Positions 43,021 through 52,700 of a stretch of DNA of 64,000 nucleotides are shown piece by piece. The position numbers and the translations under genes were made by a program. The stretch comes from JALZUV01 sp963837025 (lineage in GTDB: Bacteria; Pseudomonadota; Alphaproteobacteria; Rickettsiales; JALZUV01): positions 496,001 through 560,000 of the forward strand of contig CAWILT010000001.1 in the NCBI GenBank assembly GCA_963837025.1, in the 5' to 3' direction. Positions within the stretch are counted from its first letter, which is position 1, and each line of letters begins with the position of its first letter. The notes under the pieces are model-generated. The model was not told the origin of the DNA and made no database searches. It saw only the letters and a program-made list of their open reading frames with translations.

Positions 43021-44130
43021 TTAGGTTATCCACCCACCGCCAAGCATCCTATCATTGTCATAAAACACACATGCTTGCCCCGGAGCCGTACCCATTTGAG
43101 GCTGCGTTAGCGTAATCTCAGCGGTATAATTTCCTGCATTTAGATGAATATTAGCTGGTATGGCGGCACCTACAGAACGTAGCTTTACCCAATATTCTTG
43201 ATCGTTTTTTGGAGTATTTACACCCAACCAATTGACTTCTTTGAGCGATACAGTTTGCGTTAATAAAGCCGATTGAGGCCCTACTAAAACCGTATTATCA
43301 ACAGCATTAATTTTAATGACGTAAAGTGGATTTTCAGTGCCGCCGATATTTAACCCTCGACGTTGGCCAATCGTGTAATTAATAATACCTTTGTGATTGC
43401 CTAAAATTTCACCGGTTTCAATATGTATAATGGCGCCCGGCTGACTTGAGCCGGGGCGAATTTTTTCAACCACTTGAGCATATCCCCCAGTTGGCACAAA
43501 GCAAATATCCTGACTATCGGGCTTATCTGACACTGCTAACCCAAATTTTTCTGCCAATTCGCGGGTTTGCGTCTTGGTCATTCCACCTAAAGGGAAGCGT
43601 AAAAAATCCAGTTGCTCTTGCGTTGTAGCAAATAAGAAATAGCTTTGGTCTTTTCGATCGTCAGCGCCGCGTAACATAGCGGACTGACCATTGTTTAATT
43701 GAATTTGTTGAACATAATGGCCCGTAGCCATCACATCAGCATCTAAATCACGCGCCATTTGTAGCAAATCTTTAAACTTAACGGATTGATTACACCGCAC
43801 ACAAGGAATGGGGGTATATCCTGCTAGATAACTATCCGCAAAATCCTCAATTACCGCTTCTTTAAATTGCGTTTCATAATTTAAAACATAATGCGGAATA
43901 TTGATCGACTCAGCTACACGGCGCGCATCATTAATGTCCTGCCCTGCGCAACAGGTTTTGCCGGGCTTTTCAACCGCTTTTCCATAATCGTAAAGCTGTA
44001 AAGTGATACCGATTACATCGTAACCTTCGCTTTTTAACATAGCAGCCACGACCGAGCTATCTACCCCACCTGACATAGCCACCACAACCCGAGTTTCATT
44101 AACCGGCTTATCTATACGCAAACTGTTCAT
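43021..44130 (-). CDS. mnmA: tRNA-specific 2-thiouridylase MnmA
   Basis: MnmA installs the 2-thio group at the wobble uridine of tRNAs for Lys, Glu and Gln. The 369-aa enzyme has the PP-loop SGGVDS (residues 20-25). The catalytic Cys110 is in TPIPCVRCNQ, and the second Cys210, which forms the persulfide, is in SQDICFVP. The tRNA-binding GKHKG-like segment and the C-terminal domain (MGTAPGQACVFYDNDRMLGGGWI) follow. Length is normal. It is 37 bp downstream of the PAS_5 gene in the same direction. Confidence 0.96.
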   Translation of the reverse strand: MNSLRIDKPVNETRVVVAMSGGVDSSVVAAMLKSEGYDVIGITLQLYDYGKAVEKPGKTCCAGQDINDARRVAESINIPHYVLNYETQFKEAVIEDFADSYLAGYTPIPCVRCNQSVKFKDLLQMARDLDADVMATGHYVQQIQLNNGQSAMLRGADDRKDQSYFLFATTQEQLDFLRFPLGGMTKTQTRELAEKFGLAVSDKPDSQDICFVPTGGYAQVVEKIRPGSSQPGAIIHIETGEILGNHKGIINYTIGQRRGLNIGGTENPLYVIKINAVDNTVLVGPQSALLTQTVSLKEVNWLGVNTPKNDQEYWVKLRSVGAAIPANIHLNAGNYTAEITLTQPQMGTAPGQACVFYDNDRMLGGGWIT

Positions 44131-44167
44131 TAGACTAAACTAAGCAAAGATGGTCGATAAACAAGGG

Positions 44168-44605
44168 TTATTGCACCACTTTAAAATTGGTAGTGCCTAT
44201 CATGTAGCTAATTTCATTTTCATTATCACCCGATAGAGGTGCCAGTAAATTACGATACACTAAACGCTCATCGTGATTCTTCGTTTCAGCGCAATGCGAT
44301 ACGGGTGTTTGCATGACCCAAACCTCATCCATAAACACATAGAAGTCTGATATGACAGGATGCGATCGGGCTTCTTCCAATGTCTGATTGTTAAAATCAG
44401 ATCCAAAAATCTCCGCTAGTTCAGAACCAAAATGAGTGAACACGGGTTCTGATTTATTTTCAACGTTCAAAACAAAGGTATAATCCCACAAATCATGCAT
44501 CTGACCAACGCTTACTTGCGAGATATTTGGAATTTTATTTTCTTCGCTAATACTGTTCCAATAAGAAAGTAGAAGAAAGGTTTTGCGCTGTTCGTAAGAG
44601 ACCAT
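44168..44605 (-). CDS. PAS_5-family sensor-like protein
   Basis: This 145-aa protein looks like the PAS_5 family common in alphaproteobacteria. Its helix LLLSYWNSISEENKIPNISQV and the HDLWDYTFVLNVENKSEPVFTHFGSELAEIFG segment correspond to the usual start and core of that domain. The final strands contain LVYRNLLAPLSGDNENEISYMIGT. Family members are soluble, often about 150-200 residues, and of unknown function, possibly ligand sensors. It sits between prfB and mnmA in the same direction. The assignment is from pattern only. Confidence 0.65.
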   Translation of the reverse strand: MVSYEQRKTFLLLSYWNSISEENKIPNISQVSVGQMHDLWDYTFVLNVENKSEPVFTHFGSELAEIFGSDFNNQTLEEARSHPVISDFYVFMDEVWVMQTPVSHCAETKNHDERLVYRNLLAPLSGDNENEISYMIGTTNFKVVQ

Positions 44606-44680
44606 TTAGGCTTATTAGTCCTATCTAAGCATTGTTGCTACAAGATTCTTAAGTTTCGTTATAAATTGTGAAACAAACAT

Positions 44681-45797
44681 TTATTTCGTTGCAACAGCAC
44701 CGATACGCATAGCCAAAGCAGCTGACATAAAATCATCTAAATCGCCATCTAAAACGGCAGCACTATTGCCCGTTTCAACCGATGTGCGCAGGTCTTTGAC
44801 CATCTGATAAGGATGTAATACATACGAGCGAATTTGATTACCCCAGCCTATATCGCTTTTAGTATCATTCACTTCCTGTGCGGCTTCTTCGCGCTTTCGC
44901 AATTCTTCTTCATAAAGGCGTGCTTTAAGCATTTTCATTGCATTCGCCCGATTTTGATGTTGCGAGCGCGAGTTTTGGCATTGCACTACAATGTTGGTAG
45001 GCAAATGGGTAATGCGAATAGCACTATCGGTTTTGTTAATATGCTGCCCACCTGCACCCGAGGCACGATACGTATCGACTCGCAAATCTTTATCTAAAAT
45101 TTCAATTTCAATAGAATCGTCAATCACAGGGTAGACCCATGCACTGGCAAAACTCGTGTGCCGGCGCGAAGCGCTATCAAAAGGCGATATCCGCACTAAA
45201 CGATGCACGCCTGATTCGGTTTTACTCCAACCGTAGGCATTATGTCCTTGCACGAGAATGGTAGCAGATTTAATGCCCGCTTCATCACCAGCGGATTCTT
45301 CAATAATTTCAGTTTTATACCCTTTTTGTTCAGCCCAGCGCAAATACATACGTTGTAGCATCATTGCCCAGTCTTGGCTTTCTGTGCCGCCAGCGCCCGG
45401 GTGAATTTCAATATAGCAATCGTTACTATCCGCTTCGCCTGACAATAAACTTTCAATTTCCATCCGATGCACTTTTTTCGCCAAAACCTGCAATGCTTTT
45501 TCAGCCTCAGTTATGGCTTGCGCATCATCTTCCATCTCACCTAACTCTAAAAGCGTTAAATTATCTTCAAGCTGTTGCTCTAAATCTTGGGTGCCCTTAA
45601 TCATATTATCCAACTGGGTGCGCTCTTTAAGAACGGTTTGCGCGTTGCTTTGATCATCCCATAGCGCAGGATCTTCGGCTTGGGCATTCAGTTTTTCTAA
45701 TTTTTTTAAGGCGTTATCCCAGTCAAAGATACCTCTTGAGTAGGGACTGCGATTGATTAATTTGTTCAACTAGATTTTGGGTTTCGGCTTTCATCAT
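44681..45797 (-). CDS. prfB: Peptide chain release factor 2, with programmed +1 frameshift
   Basis: RF2 recognises UAA and UGA and triggers peptide release. The start ATG at 45797 is preceded by AAGGA (a second ATG follows at 45794). After 24 codons the frame reads TAT CTT TGA C, with an AAGAGG element three bases before CTT. Translation must shift +1 there to enter the frame that encodes DWDNALKKLE and the rest. The total protein is 371 residues. Visible motifs are the GGQ loop (SGAGGQHINKTDSAIRI), the SPF anticodon tripeptide (ISPFDSASRRHTSFAS) and the N-terminal helices. The gene is followed by the PAS_5 gene after 75 bp. Confidence 0.95.
45722..45737 (-). other. prfB programmed frameshift site
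   Basis: On the minus strand this reads AAG AGG TAT CTT TGA C. The slippery CTT (45728-45726) is followed by UGA (45725-45723) and C. A Shine-Dalgarno-like AAGAGG lies just upstream. This is the well-known RF2 autoregulatory +1 site, where low RF2 slows termination at UGA and favours the shift. Confidence 0.93.
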
Positions 45798-45805
45798 ATT
45801 TCCTT

Positions 45806-48619
45806 TTAATATAATCCACCCGTGCCATAATTTGGAGTGGTCGAATTGATTGCAGGCTTATCACGATCGGTATCAGCGGGCTGTGATGGCATATAAGACG
45901 GCACTACAGGTGTTGGTTCAACAGATATGGGTGGTGCAGCGGTATTATTGGGAGCTTCATTGAATTGCTCAGCTTGCTGTTGTTGCCTTAACCGCACTTG
46001 TCGCTGCTCATAGGTTTCTTGTGGATTAGGTTCATATGCGGGTGGCGATGGCTGCCGTACTGCTGAATCAGTAACATAATCCCATCGCGAAGCAGGCTGA
46101 GGGTTTTGCGGAATTATCTCTGTAGGTTCACCATATTCATTTGGCATAATCGGAGCTTGCTGTGTGGAATATACATCCGTTTGTGGATTATACCCACCTT
46201 CAAAATAAGGATCCGATTCATAAGTTTGCGCATAAGGATTAGGCGTTGAAGGATTTTCATATTCCTTAAAAGCTTCATAGATAATATTCGAAGCTGGAGC
46301 ACCATAATAAGGCGCTTGCCCCGTCCATCGATCAATTTTATAAAGCCGAATATTTTCGGGCATTGGAAAAGGTCGCGCTTGGGTTGATGCAGTAATATTT
46401 TGCATGAAATCAATAAAGCCAGGTAAAGCAACACTGCTACCCGTTTCTTTTGGCCCTAGCGGTTTAGGCGTATCAAAGCCAATATATAAGCCAACCACCA
46501 TATCAGGTGAGAAACCAACAAACCATGCATCTCGGCTATCATTGGTGGTGCCTGTTTTACCGCCTAAAGGAATCCCTAGCGATTTTGCGCGCACAGCAGT
46601 GCCTCGCTCCACCACTCCTTGCAGCATATACGTAAGTTGAAATGCCGATGCCGAATCAATCACCGTTTCACGATTATCTTCTAAATAAGGTGGCGAAATT
46701 TGCAGTGCCGCCGGACTATTTGCATTAAAAGCGCAGCTAGTACAATCACGCTCATCACGACGATAAATAGTTTTTCCATAGCGGTTATCAATGCGCTCAA
46801 TCATTTGTGGCATTACCCGTTTGCCGCCGTTAATGACCATGGCATAAGCATTAACAAGTTTCATCAATGTGGTTTCCTGAGAACCTAAAACGGCTGAAAA
46901 ATTAGGGGGCATCTTATCGTATATACCTAAGCGCTCGCCTATTTCTTGCACCTTATCGATACCGATTAAACTGGTTAGATAAACGGTCATCGCATTGCGC
47001 GAACGCTCAAGCCCCATACGCATGGTTACATACCCTAAAAAATCACCGCTGTAATTTTTCGGTTGCCATGCAGGTTTATCGGGCCCTTGTGAAATTGAAA
47101 TAGGCCCATCCAGTAAGCGTGTGGCTGGATTCATACCCGATTCTAACCCCGCCAAATAAACGAAAGGCTTAAAAGCCGACCCAGGTTGTCGCTTAGCCTG
47201 TGTTGCGCGATTAAACTTGGATCCTTTATAGCTATAGCCTCCAGCCATAGCTAACACTTTACCAGAATTAGGATCCATCGCCACTAATGCACCATTTACT
47301 TTGGGTATTTGCAGCAAACGATAGGCGCTATTGTTTTGTGGCTTAGAATCTTTTGCAATAGGCTCAACCAACACAATATCACCCACATTCAATATGTTCG
47401 ATAATGATTTTGGAGCCTCACCCTTGATAGAATCACTCACATATTTTCGCGCCCATTTGGCTTCTGAAAAGGCTAGCGACCCTATCTTATTATTGGCAAA
47501 CTGTAAGGTAGCTTTATCACCATTTATAGCTTTAATAATGCCTACTTTTTCACTACCAAATAAGGGAGTTTGTTCCTCAATTTCGATTATTTTTTCATCT
47601 GCTTGCGACATATCAGATAAACGCCCTAAAGGCCCACGCCATCCATGGCGTTTATCATATTCTATTAACGTTGCACGCAGCGCAGCATCTGCAGCATTTT
47701 GCAATTTCGGGTCTACGGTTGTTTTGACATAAAGTCCGCCTTCATAGAGCACGTCTGCACCATATTTATCCGCTAAAGTACGCCGCACTTCTTCTGCAAA
47801 AAAATCAGCGTTAGCAACCTCACTTTTATCGCGCGCACGGATGGTTATGGGCGTTTTATTTGCTTCAATCGCTTGCTCTGGTGTGATTACCCCATTACTT
47901 GCCATGCGCCCTAATACATAGGCGCGCCTATCCATCGCACGCTTATAATAGCGTGTCGGGTCATAATTGGCGGGCCCTTTAGGCAAGCCAGCTAGAAATG
48001 CCATTTCAGGAATGGACAACTCTTCCAACGATTTATTAAAATAATTAAGCGATGCCGCCGCCACACCATACGAACGCAAACCCAGATAAATTTCATTTAA
48101 ATAAAGCTCTAAAATACGATCTTTAGTAAATGCCCTATCCATTCGGAAAGCTAAAATCGCCTCTTTCACCTTGCGTTCAAGCGATCGCTCATTTGTTAGC
48201 AGAAAGTTTTTCACTACTTGCTGTGTAATGGTTGATCCGCCTACCATGGCACGGCCTTGGCCATAATTATTGATATTGGTAATCACCGCACGCGCGATGC
48301 TCATAAAATCAACACCATCATGTTCGTAAAAATCTTTGTCCTCAGCGGCTAAAAAGGCATTAATTAAATCTTTCGGCATTGAATCTAAAGGCAAATAAAG
48401 ACGATGCTCAGTAGCATATTCAGCTAATAATTTTCCATCATCGGCATAAAGCCGTGTGGCAATGGGCGGCTCGTATTTTGCTAATTTTCCAGGATCAGGC
48501 AAATCATGGCTATAGATATAAAATAAACCAATAATAGCGATACACCCTAGAATCACCGCCGTAAAGCCGATGGATACAATCCAAAGCAGAAATTTTACGA
48601 TACGTGATTGGATGTTCAT
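45806..48619 (-). CDS. mrcA: Bifunctional penicillin-binding protein 1A
   Basis: PBP1A polymerises and cross-links peptidoglycan. The 937-aa protein has an N-terminal membrane helix (about 11-35). The GT51 glycosyltransferase domain has catalytic Glu93 in AAEDKDFYEHDG, GGSTITQQ and the helix with ILELYLNEIYLG. An OB-like inserted domain follows. The transpeptidase has SxxK Ser481-Lys484 (PGSAFKPF), an SRN in RSRNAMT and KTGTTND. The last 150 residues are a Pro/Gln-rich tail, probably disordered. It is transcribed after amiC in the minus direction and ends 9 bases before the prfB start. Confidence 0.95.
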   Translation of the reverse strand: MNIQSRIVKFLLWIVSIGFTAVILGCIAIIGLFYIYSHDLPDPGKLAKYEPPIATRLYADDGKLLAEYATEHRLYLPLDSMPKDLINAFLAAEDKDFYEHDGVDFMSIARAVITNINNYGQGRAMVGGSTITQQVVKNFLLTNERSLERKVKEAILAFRMDRAFTKDRILELYLNEIYLGLRSYGVAAASLNYFNKSLEELSIPEMAFLAGLPKGPANYDPTRYYKRAMDRRAYVLGRMASNGVITPEQAIEANKTPITIRARDKSEVANADFFAEEVRRTLADKYGADVLYEGGLYVKTTVDPKLQNAADAALRATLIEYDKRHGWRGPLGRLSDMSQADEKIIEIEEQTPLFGSEKVGIIKAINGDKATLQFANNKIGSLAFSEAKWARKYVSDSIKGEAPKSLSNILNVGDIVLVEPIAKDSKPQNNSAYRLLQIPKVNGALVAMDPNSGKVLAMAGGYSYKGSKFNRATQAKRQPGSAFKPFVYLAGLESGMNPATRLLDGPISISQGPDKPAWQPKNYSGDFLGYVTMRMGLERSRNAMTVYLTSLIGIDKVQEIGERLGIYDKMPPNFSAVLGSQETTLMKLVNAYAMVINGGKRVMPQMIERIDNRYGKTIYRRDERDCTSCAFNANSPAALQISPPYLEDNRETVIDSASAFQLTYMLQGVVERGTAVRAKSLGIPLGGKTGTTNDSRDAWFVGFSPDMVVGLYIGFDTPKPLGPKETGSSVALPGFIDFMQNITASTQARPFPMPENIRLYKIDRWTGQAPYYGAPASNIIYEAFKEYENPSTPNPYAQTYESDPYFEGGYNPQTDVYSTQQAPIMPNEYGEPTEIIPQNPQPASRWDYVTDSAVRQPSPPAYEPNPQETYEQRQVRLRQQQQAEQFNEAPNNTAAPPISVEPTPVVPSYMPSQPADTDRDKPAINSTTPNYGTGGLY

Positions 48620-48686
48620 GTTGGGCAGATGGCCTTTATAGTTTTTACTTTAATAGCATGAGAATAATTTACGGGCTAGCTTTACG

Positions 48687-49883
48687 CTATTGTCGTTTAT
48701 GTTCAAAATAATTTGTTATCGCCTGAACCAAACTTTTAATCACTTTCGCTTGATGGCTAGCACTGTTTATGCGCTTTTCTTCTTCCATATTGGTAAGAAA
48801 TCCGATCTCAACCAAAACGGACGGGATATCAGGGGCTTTAAGCACCGCAAATCCCGCATGTCGATGCGGATTGTTTAATACATCAACCCCACCTCTAGCC
48901 GATTGAACCACTTGTTCCGCTAATTTTACTGATTTATTTTTGGTTTCACGACGCGCTAAATCAATTAAAATACCCGCCACTTCAACATTTTCATGTAGCA
49001 AATCCACATCGGCTAAAACGTCCACCCGATTTTCCTGCTGAGCCAATGCCGCCGCCTCTTTATCGGATGCTGTTTCAGATAATGTATAAACCGATAAACC
49101 GCGCGCATTAGGGTTCGGCGCAGAATCAGCATGAAGTGAAATGAACAAATCTGCTTTCAATTTACGAGCAATGCGAAAACGCTCGCGCAGAATAATAATT
49201 TTATCGGAATCGCGCGTAAGTTCTGCTCGGTATTTGCCTGTTTGCTTTAACGCATCGCGTAGTGCACGCGCATAGGCCAAAGTTACGTTTTTCTCTTTCG
49301 TGTTCTGTCCGCCTAATGCGCCAGAATCTTTACCACCATGACCCGCATCAATTACAATTAATGGTTTATCCTGTTCGCTAGCTGCACGCGCTTTGGATGT
49401 AGGAAGCGTGTTATCTTCAAAAATCATCGTTCTTGGACGATTTTTGTCATTTTGATTAGCCCAACCATTTTCTGCTGAAATTTTACCATCACCCAAAGCA
49501 CCCTCAAGTTGAAACCGCAGCGATTGCGAAGCTCCTTCTGACAAAGATTTGAATGCAACTGGCTGATTAAAATCAATAACAATGCGCGATGTAAACTCAT
49601 CGAATCGCGCATAGCGTATACCCGATAAAATCCGGCTAGCACTAATGAGCGATGCATTACTTGAAACATTCCAATTAAATGGAGGTAGATCAATAACTAA
49701 GCGTGGCGGGTTCGATAGTATAAAGCTTTTGGACTTTACAGGTTTATCTAATTTGATTTCAAGCAGCTCAGCCTTTCCATTTTGAGCTAAATCAATATCA
49801 TACACCTCTAGCGCGTGTAGCGAATGTGCATACAAGCAGCATAAAATCATGGTTAATGCAAAATTGGTGATTGCGAATTTCAT
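48687..49883 (-). CDS. N-acetylmuramoyl-L-alanine amidase, AMIN plus Amidase_3
   Basis: This 398-aa periplasmic zinc enzyme cleaves the amide bond between the glycan and peptide to split daughter cells. A signal peptide (about residues 1-24, ending SLHA) precedes an AMIN domain (about 30-130). The Amidase_3 domain (about 165-395) has VIDAGHGGKDSGA with the first zinc His, SLHADSAPN with another His, and the terminal VLVEIGFLTNMEEE with the catalytic Glu. It resembles E. coli AmiC, but I do not assign a strict symbol. It diverges from rne across a 237-bp gap, and PBP1A follows. Confidence 0.92.
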   Translation of the reverse strand: MKFAITNFALTMILCCLYAHSLHALEVYDIDLAQNGKAELLEIKLDKPVKSKSFILSNPPRLVIDLPPFNWNVSSNASLISASRILSGIRYARFDEFTSRIVIDFNQPVAFKSLSEGASQSLRFQLEGALGDGKISAENGWANQNDKNRPRTMIFEDNTLPTSKARAASEQDKPLIVIDAGHGGKDSGALGGQNTKEKNVTLAYARALRDALKQTGKYRAELTRDSDKIIILRERFRIARKLKADLFISLHADSAPNPNARGLSVYTLSETASDKEAAALAQQENRVDVLADVDLLHENVEVAGILIDLARRETKNKSVKLAEQVVQSARGGVDVLNNPHRHAGFAVLKAPDIPSVLVEIGFLTNMEEEKRINSASHQAKVIKSLVQAITNYFEHKRQ

Positions 49884-49908
49884 GATAATATTTATAAAGA
49901 GGATACGA

Positions 49909-49995
49909 ATGAAACCAACAATTAAACGTGGTAAATTTCAGAAATTCTTCGCTGAGGGCGATAATAAACCTTTAAGCGCTTATAAAACAACATAA
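49909..49995 (+). CDS. Possible 28-aa small ORF upstream of rne
   Basis: An ATG at 49909, preceded by AGAGG at a 6-base distance, opens a frame of 28 codons ending in TAA. The peptide is rich in Lys and aromatic residues (MKPTIKRGKFQKFF at the start) and has no membrane segment. It lies in the long 5' region of rne, 125 bp before the rne ATG, and may be a leader peptide or a free-standing small protein. It could also be a chance ORF. I know no homologue; the case rests on the ribosome-binding site and location. Confidence 0.4.
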   Translation: MKPTIKRGKFQKFFAEGDNKPLSAYKTT

Positions 49996-50120
49996 ATAAA
50001 AATAACAACTTATGCCAATCCAATTTTCCAACAGAAGAGCCCGCCAAAGCGCTAATATCGCTGAAGCCCCTATGGGTTATGGCTGCGAAAACGAGTGTGC
50101 TAAGTTGAACGGAGCTTATA

Positions 50121-52676
50121 ATGTCACGCAAAATGCTAGTCGATGCGGTCCACCTAGAAGAGACTCGAGTCGTCATTACGGATAACAAATCCACCATTCT
50201 AGAATATGATTTTACTACCACGGCAAAACCACAGATTAAAGGCAATGTATATCTCGCGAAAGTAACGCGGGTAGAGCCATCATTGCAGGCAGCATTTGTT
50301 GAATATGGTGGGGGCAAACAAGGCTTTTTGCCATTTTCGGAAATCCACCCAAATTACTATCAAATTCCCACATCCGACCGTGAAAAGTTAATGAAGGAAG
50401 AGGCTGACGAAGCCGCTCTTGATGCTGAAGATGAAGATGATTTTGATGATCATGAGAATGAGCAGATTGAAGAAGATCCCGTCACCAACACATTAGCAGA
50501 ACGTGCCTCTGAAAATAAATCGGTAAAAAGCGCGCCGATTGAAGCTAGCGAAAATGGTGAAGCAGATGATTCATTAGATGAAAAACCTAAACGCGGCCGC
50601 AGCCGTCGTCGTGGTCGCAAACCTGCGAATCAAACGGAGCCTACCGAGACGCAATCTGAACCTGACGATAGTGATGCATCGGATAGTGCTGATACATCCG
50701 CCGCCGACCAAGGCGCAGGCGATGACTCATCTAACGAAGATGAATCAAATCATTCTAATCGTCGTCGCCGTGGTGGACGCTATCGCAACCGCAAAACAGG
50801 CCGCAGCGCTGGTCAAAAGCCAGCCTCACAATCGGAGACATCTGAAGTTGAAGTGCTAAGTGGCGAAGATGAAATTGAACGCCCGCGCCGTAAACGCGAA
50901 TATACGCGCCGCTACAAAATTCAAGAAGTTATCAAACGCAACCAAGTGCTTTTGGTACAAGTCATAAAAGAAGAGCGCGGCAATAAGGGTGTTTCACTTA
51001 CCAGCTTTTTATCTCTTGCGGGTCGCTACTGCGTGTTAATGCCCAACAGCCCGCGTGGCGGTGGCGTATCACGTAAAATTGCTAGCAATGACGATCGCAA
51101 ACGCTTGAAAAAGGTTCTTTCTGATTTGGCACTACCCACCGGCATGAGTGTTATTATTCGCACCGCAGGTTCAGGCCATACCCGCACGGAAATTAAACGC
51201 GACTTTGATTATTTAGTTAAACTCTGGAATCAAATCCGTGAGGATACCTTGGCTTCAAGTGCGCCTGCGCTTGTTTACGAAGAGAGCAATATTATTCAAC
51301 GCTGTATTCGTGATAGCTATAATATGGATATTGAAGAAATTATGGTCGATGGCGAACAGGCCTTTAAAGATACCAAAGCTTTTATGAAACGCTTGATTCC
51401 AAGCCATGCCCCACGTGTTAAACTCTATAAAGGCGATGTGCCGCTTTATCATTCTGAAGGTATTGATAGCCAATTAGTTTCCATGACCGAGCCAGAAGTG
51501 CGCCTGCCCTCTGGCGGGTCTATCGTAATGTCGCCAACCGAAGCGCTTATTTCGATTGACGTGAACTCGGGTCGCTCAACACGCGAACGCAATGTTGAAG
51601 AAACTGCGCTTAAAACGAATATTGAAGCTGCCAAAGAAGTAGCGCGGCAATTACGTTTGCGTGATTTAGCCGGCCTTATCGTGATTGATTTTATTGATAT
51701 GAATGAAGGCAAAAATCGCCGCACGATTGAGCGCACGATGAAAGAAGCCTTGCGTCACGATAAAGCAAAAATTCAAGTAGGCCGCATCAGTAGCTTTGGG
51801 CTAATGGAAATGTCGCGTCAGCGTATGCGCCCTTCTATTGCTGAGTCTATCAACCGATCGTGCCCACATTGCCAAGGCACAGGCACCATTCGCTCTGAAG
51901 CAGCATTATCAATGCAAATTATTCGTGCACTGGAAAAAGAAGCCAGCACTCCCGAATATGATCGCTTCCGTGTATCCGTTACCGCTTCTGAGGCCGTATA
52001 TATTTTAAACAATATGCGATCTGAAATTGATAAAATTGAAAAGAATAGCGATTGCGTGGTTGAGATTTTAATCGATAGCTCTTTACATGAAGGTGACTAT
52101 CGCATTGAAAAATTGCGCCGCAAAGGTGCCGCAGCCCCTGCCAGCTCAGAGCGTACAACTTCACCAGCAGCTAAAGAGACTGAAACTCAAAACGACAATA
52201 ATCGTAACAGCAATAGCCGTCGTCGCGGAGGTCGTAATCGTAACCGTAAACCGCGTGATGAAACACAAGAAAATGCAAGCAATCAAGCGGATACGGATAC
52301 ATCATCTAACAAAACCAATAGCGGCAAAACAGATAGGCCTGCATCAACGCCCAAACCCCGTGTGCAAACTCCAACAGCGGATAAGTCGGTTGATGATAAT
52401 TCCAAAGGATCTGTTGTAGAAGAAAAGCCCAAGCGGTCGTTACGCGGTCGCCGCAAGCCAACTGCAAAAGCAGCAGAAACGCCGCAAGCAGATGCGCCAA
52501 AAGCTTCTACACACGAAGCTAAAGCCCCTGTTGCGCCTGATACTGTTGTGGTTGAAACCGAGGCTAAATCTGCCCCTAAAGCAACAAAGCCTACAAAGCC
52601 GAAGAAAACTGCAAAAAAGATTGATGATAGCGACAAGCCCAAACGCAGTGGCTGGTGGCAAAAAATTGTTGATTAG
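50121..52676 (+). CDS. rne: Ribonuclease E
   Basis: RNase E is the main endonuclease of mRNA decay and the scaffold of the degradosome. The 851-aa protein has an S1 domain broken by a charged insert of about 175 residues (88-262, acidic then Arg/Ser-rich). The S1 halves are GNVYLAKVTRVEPSLQAAFVEY and VSLTSFLSLAGRYCVLMP. The catalytic core has ALISIDVNSGRS and LIVIDFIDM with metal-binding Asp residues. The Zn-link CPHCQGTG lies near residue 580. The C-terminal about 170 residues are Lys/Pro-rich and disordered, suited to partner binding. The insert is a known feature of alphaproteobacterial RNase E. GGAG precedes the ATG by about 6 bases. Confidence 0.95.
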   Translation: MSRKMLVDAVHLEETRVVITDNKSTILEYDFTTTAKPQIKGNVYLAKVTRVEPSLQAAFVEYGGGKQGFLPFSEIHPNYYQIPTSDREKLMKEEADEAALDAEDEDDFDDHENEQIEEDPVTNTLAERASENKSVKSAPIEASENGEADDSLDEKPKRGRSRRRGRKPANQTEPTETQSEPDDSDASDSADTSAADQGAGDDSSNEDESNHSNRRRRGGRYRNRKTGRSAGQKPASQSETSEVEVLSGEDEIERPRRKREYTRRYKIQEVIKRNQVLLVQVIKEERGNKGVSLTSFLSLAGRYCVLMPNSPRGGGVSRKIASNDDRKRLKKVLSDLALPTGMSVIIRTAGSGHTRTEIKRDFDYLVKLWNQIREDTLASSAPALVYEESNIIQRCIRDSYNMDIEEIMVDGEQAFKDTKAFMKRLIPSHAPRVKLYKGDVPLYHSEGIDSQLVSMTEPEVRLPSGGSIVMSPTEALISIDVNSGRSTRERNVEETALKTNIEAAKEVARQLRLRDLAGLIVIDFIDMNEGKNRRTIERTMKEALRHDKAKIQVGRISSFGLMEMSRQRMRPSIAESINRSCPHCQGTGTIRSEAALSMQIIRALEKEASTPEYDRFRVSVTASEAVYILNNMRSEIDKIEKNSDCVVEILIDSSLHEGDYRIEKLRRKGAAAPASSERTTSPAAKETETQNDNNRNSNSRRRGGRNRNRKPRDETQENASNQADTDTSSNKTNSGKTDRPASTPKPRVQTPTADKSVDDNSKGSVVEEKPKRSLRGRRKPTAKAAETPQADAPKASTHEAKAPVAPDTVVVETEAKSAPKATKPTKPKKTAKKIDDSDKPKRSGWWQKIVD

Positions 52677-52700
52677 CTAACCCTAGCAAAGCAAACGCTT

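Noticed and set aside
45769..45769. Start of prfB at the TTG/ATG-like point in the +1 frame
   Set aside because: The true start is 45797 with a ribosome-binding site and a programmed frameshift.
49922..50317. 131-aa minus-strand frame crossing the rne start
   Set aside because: It is the antisense of the rne 5' region and its start and no recognised motif support it; rne itself is clear.
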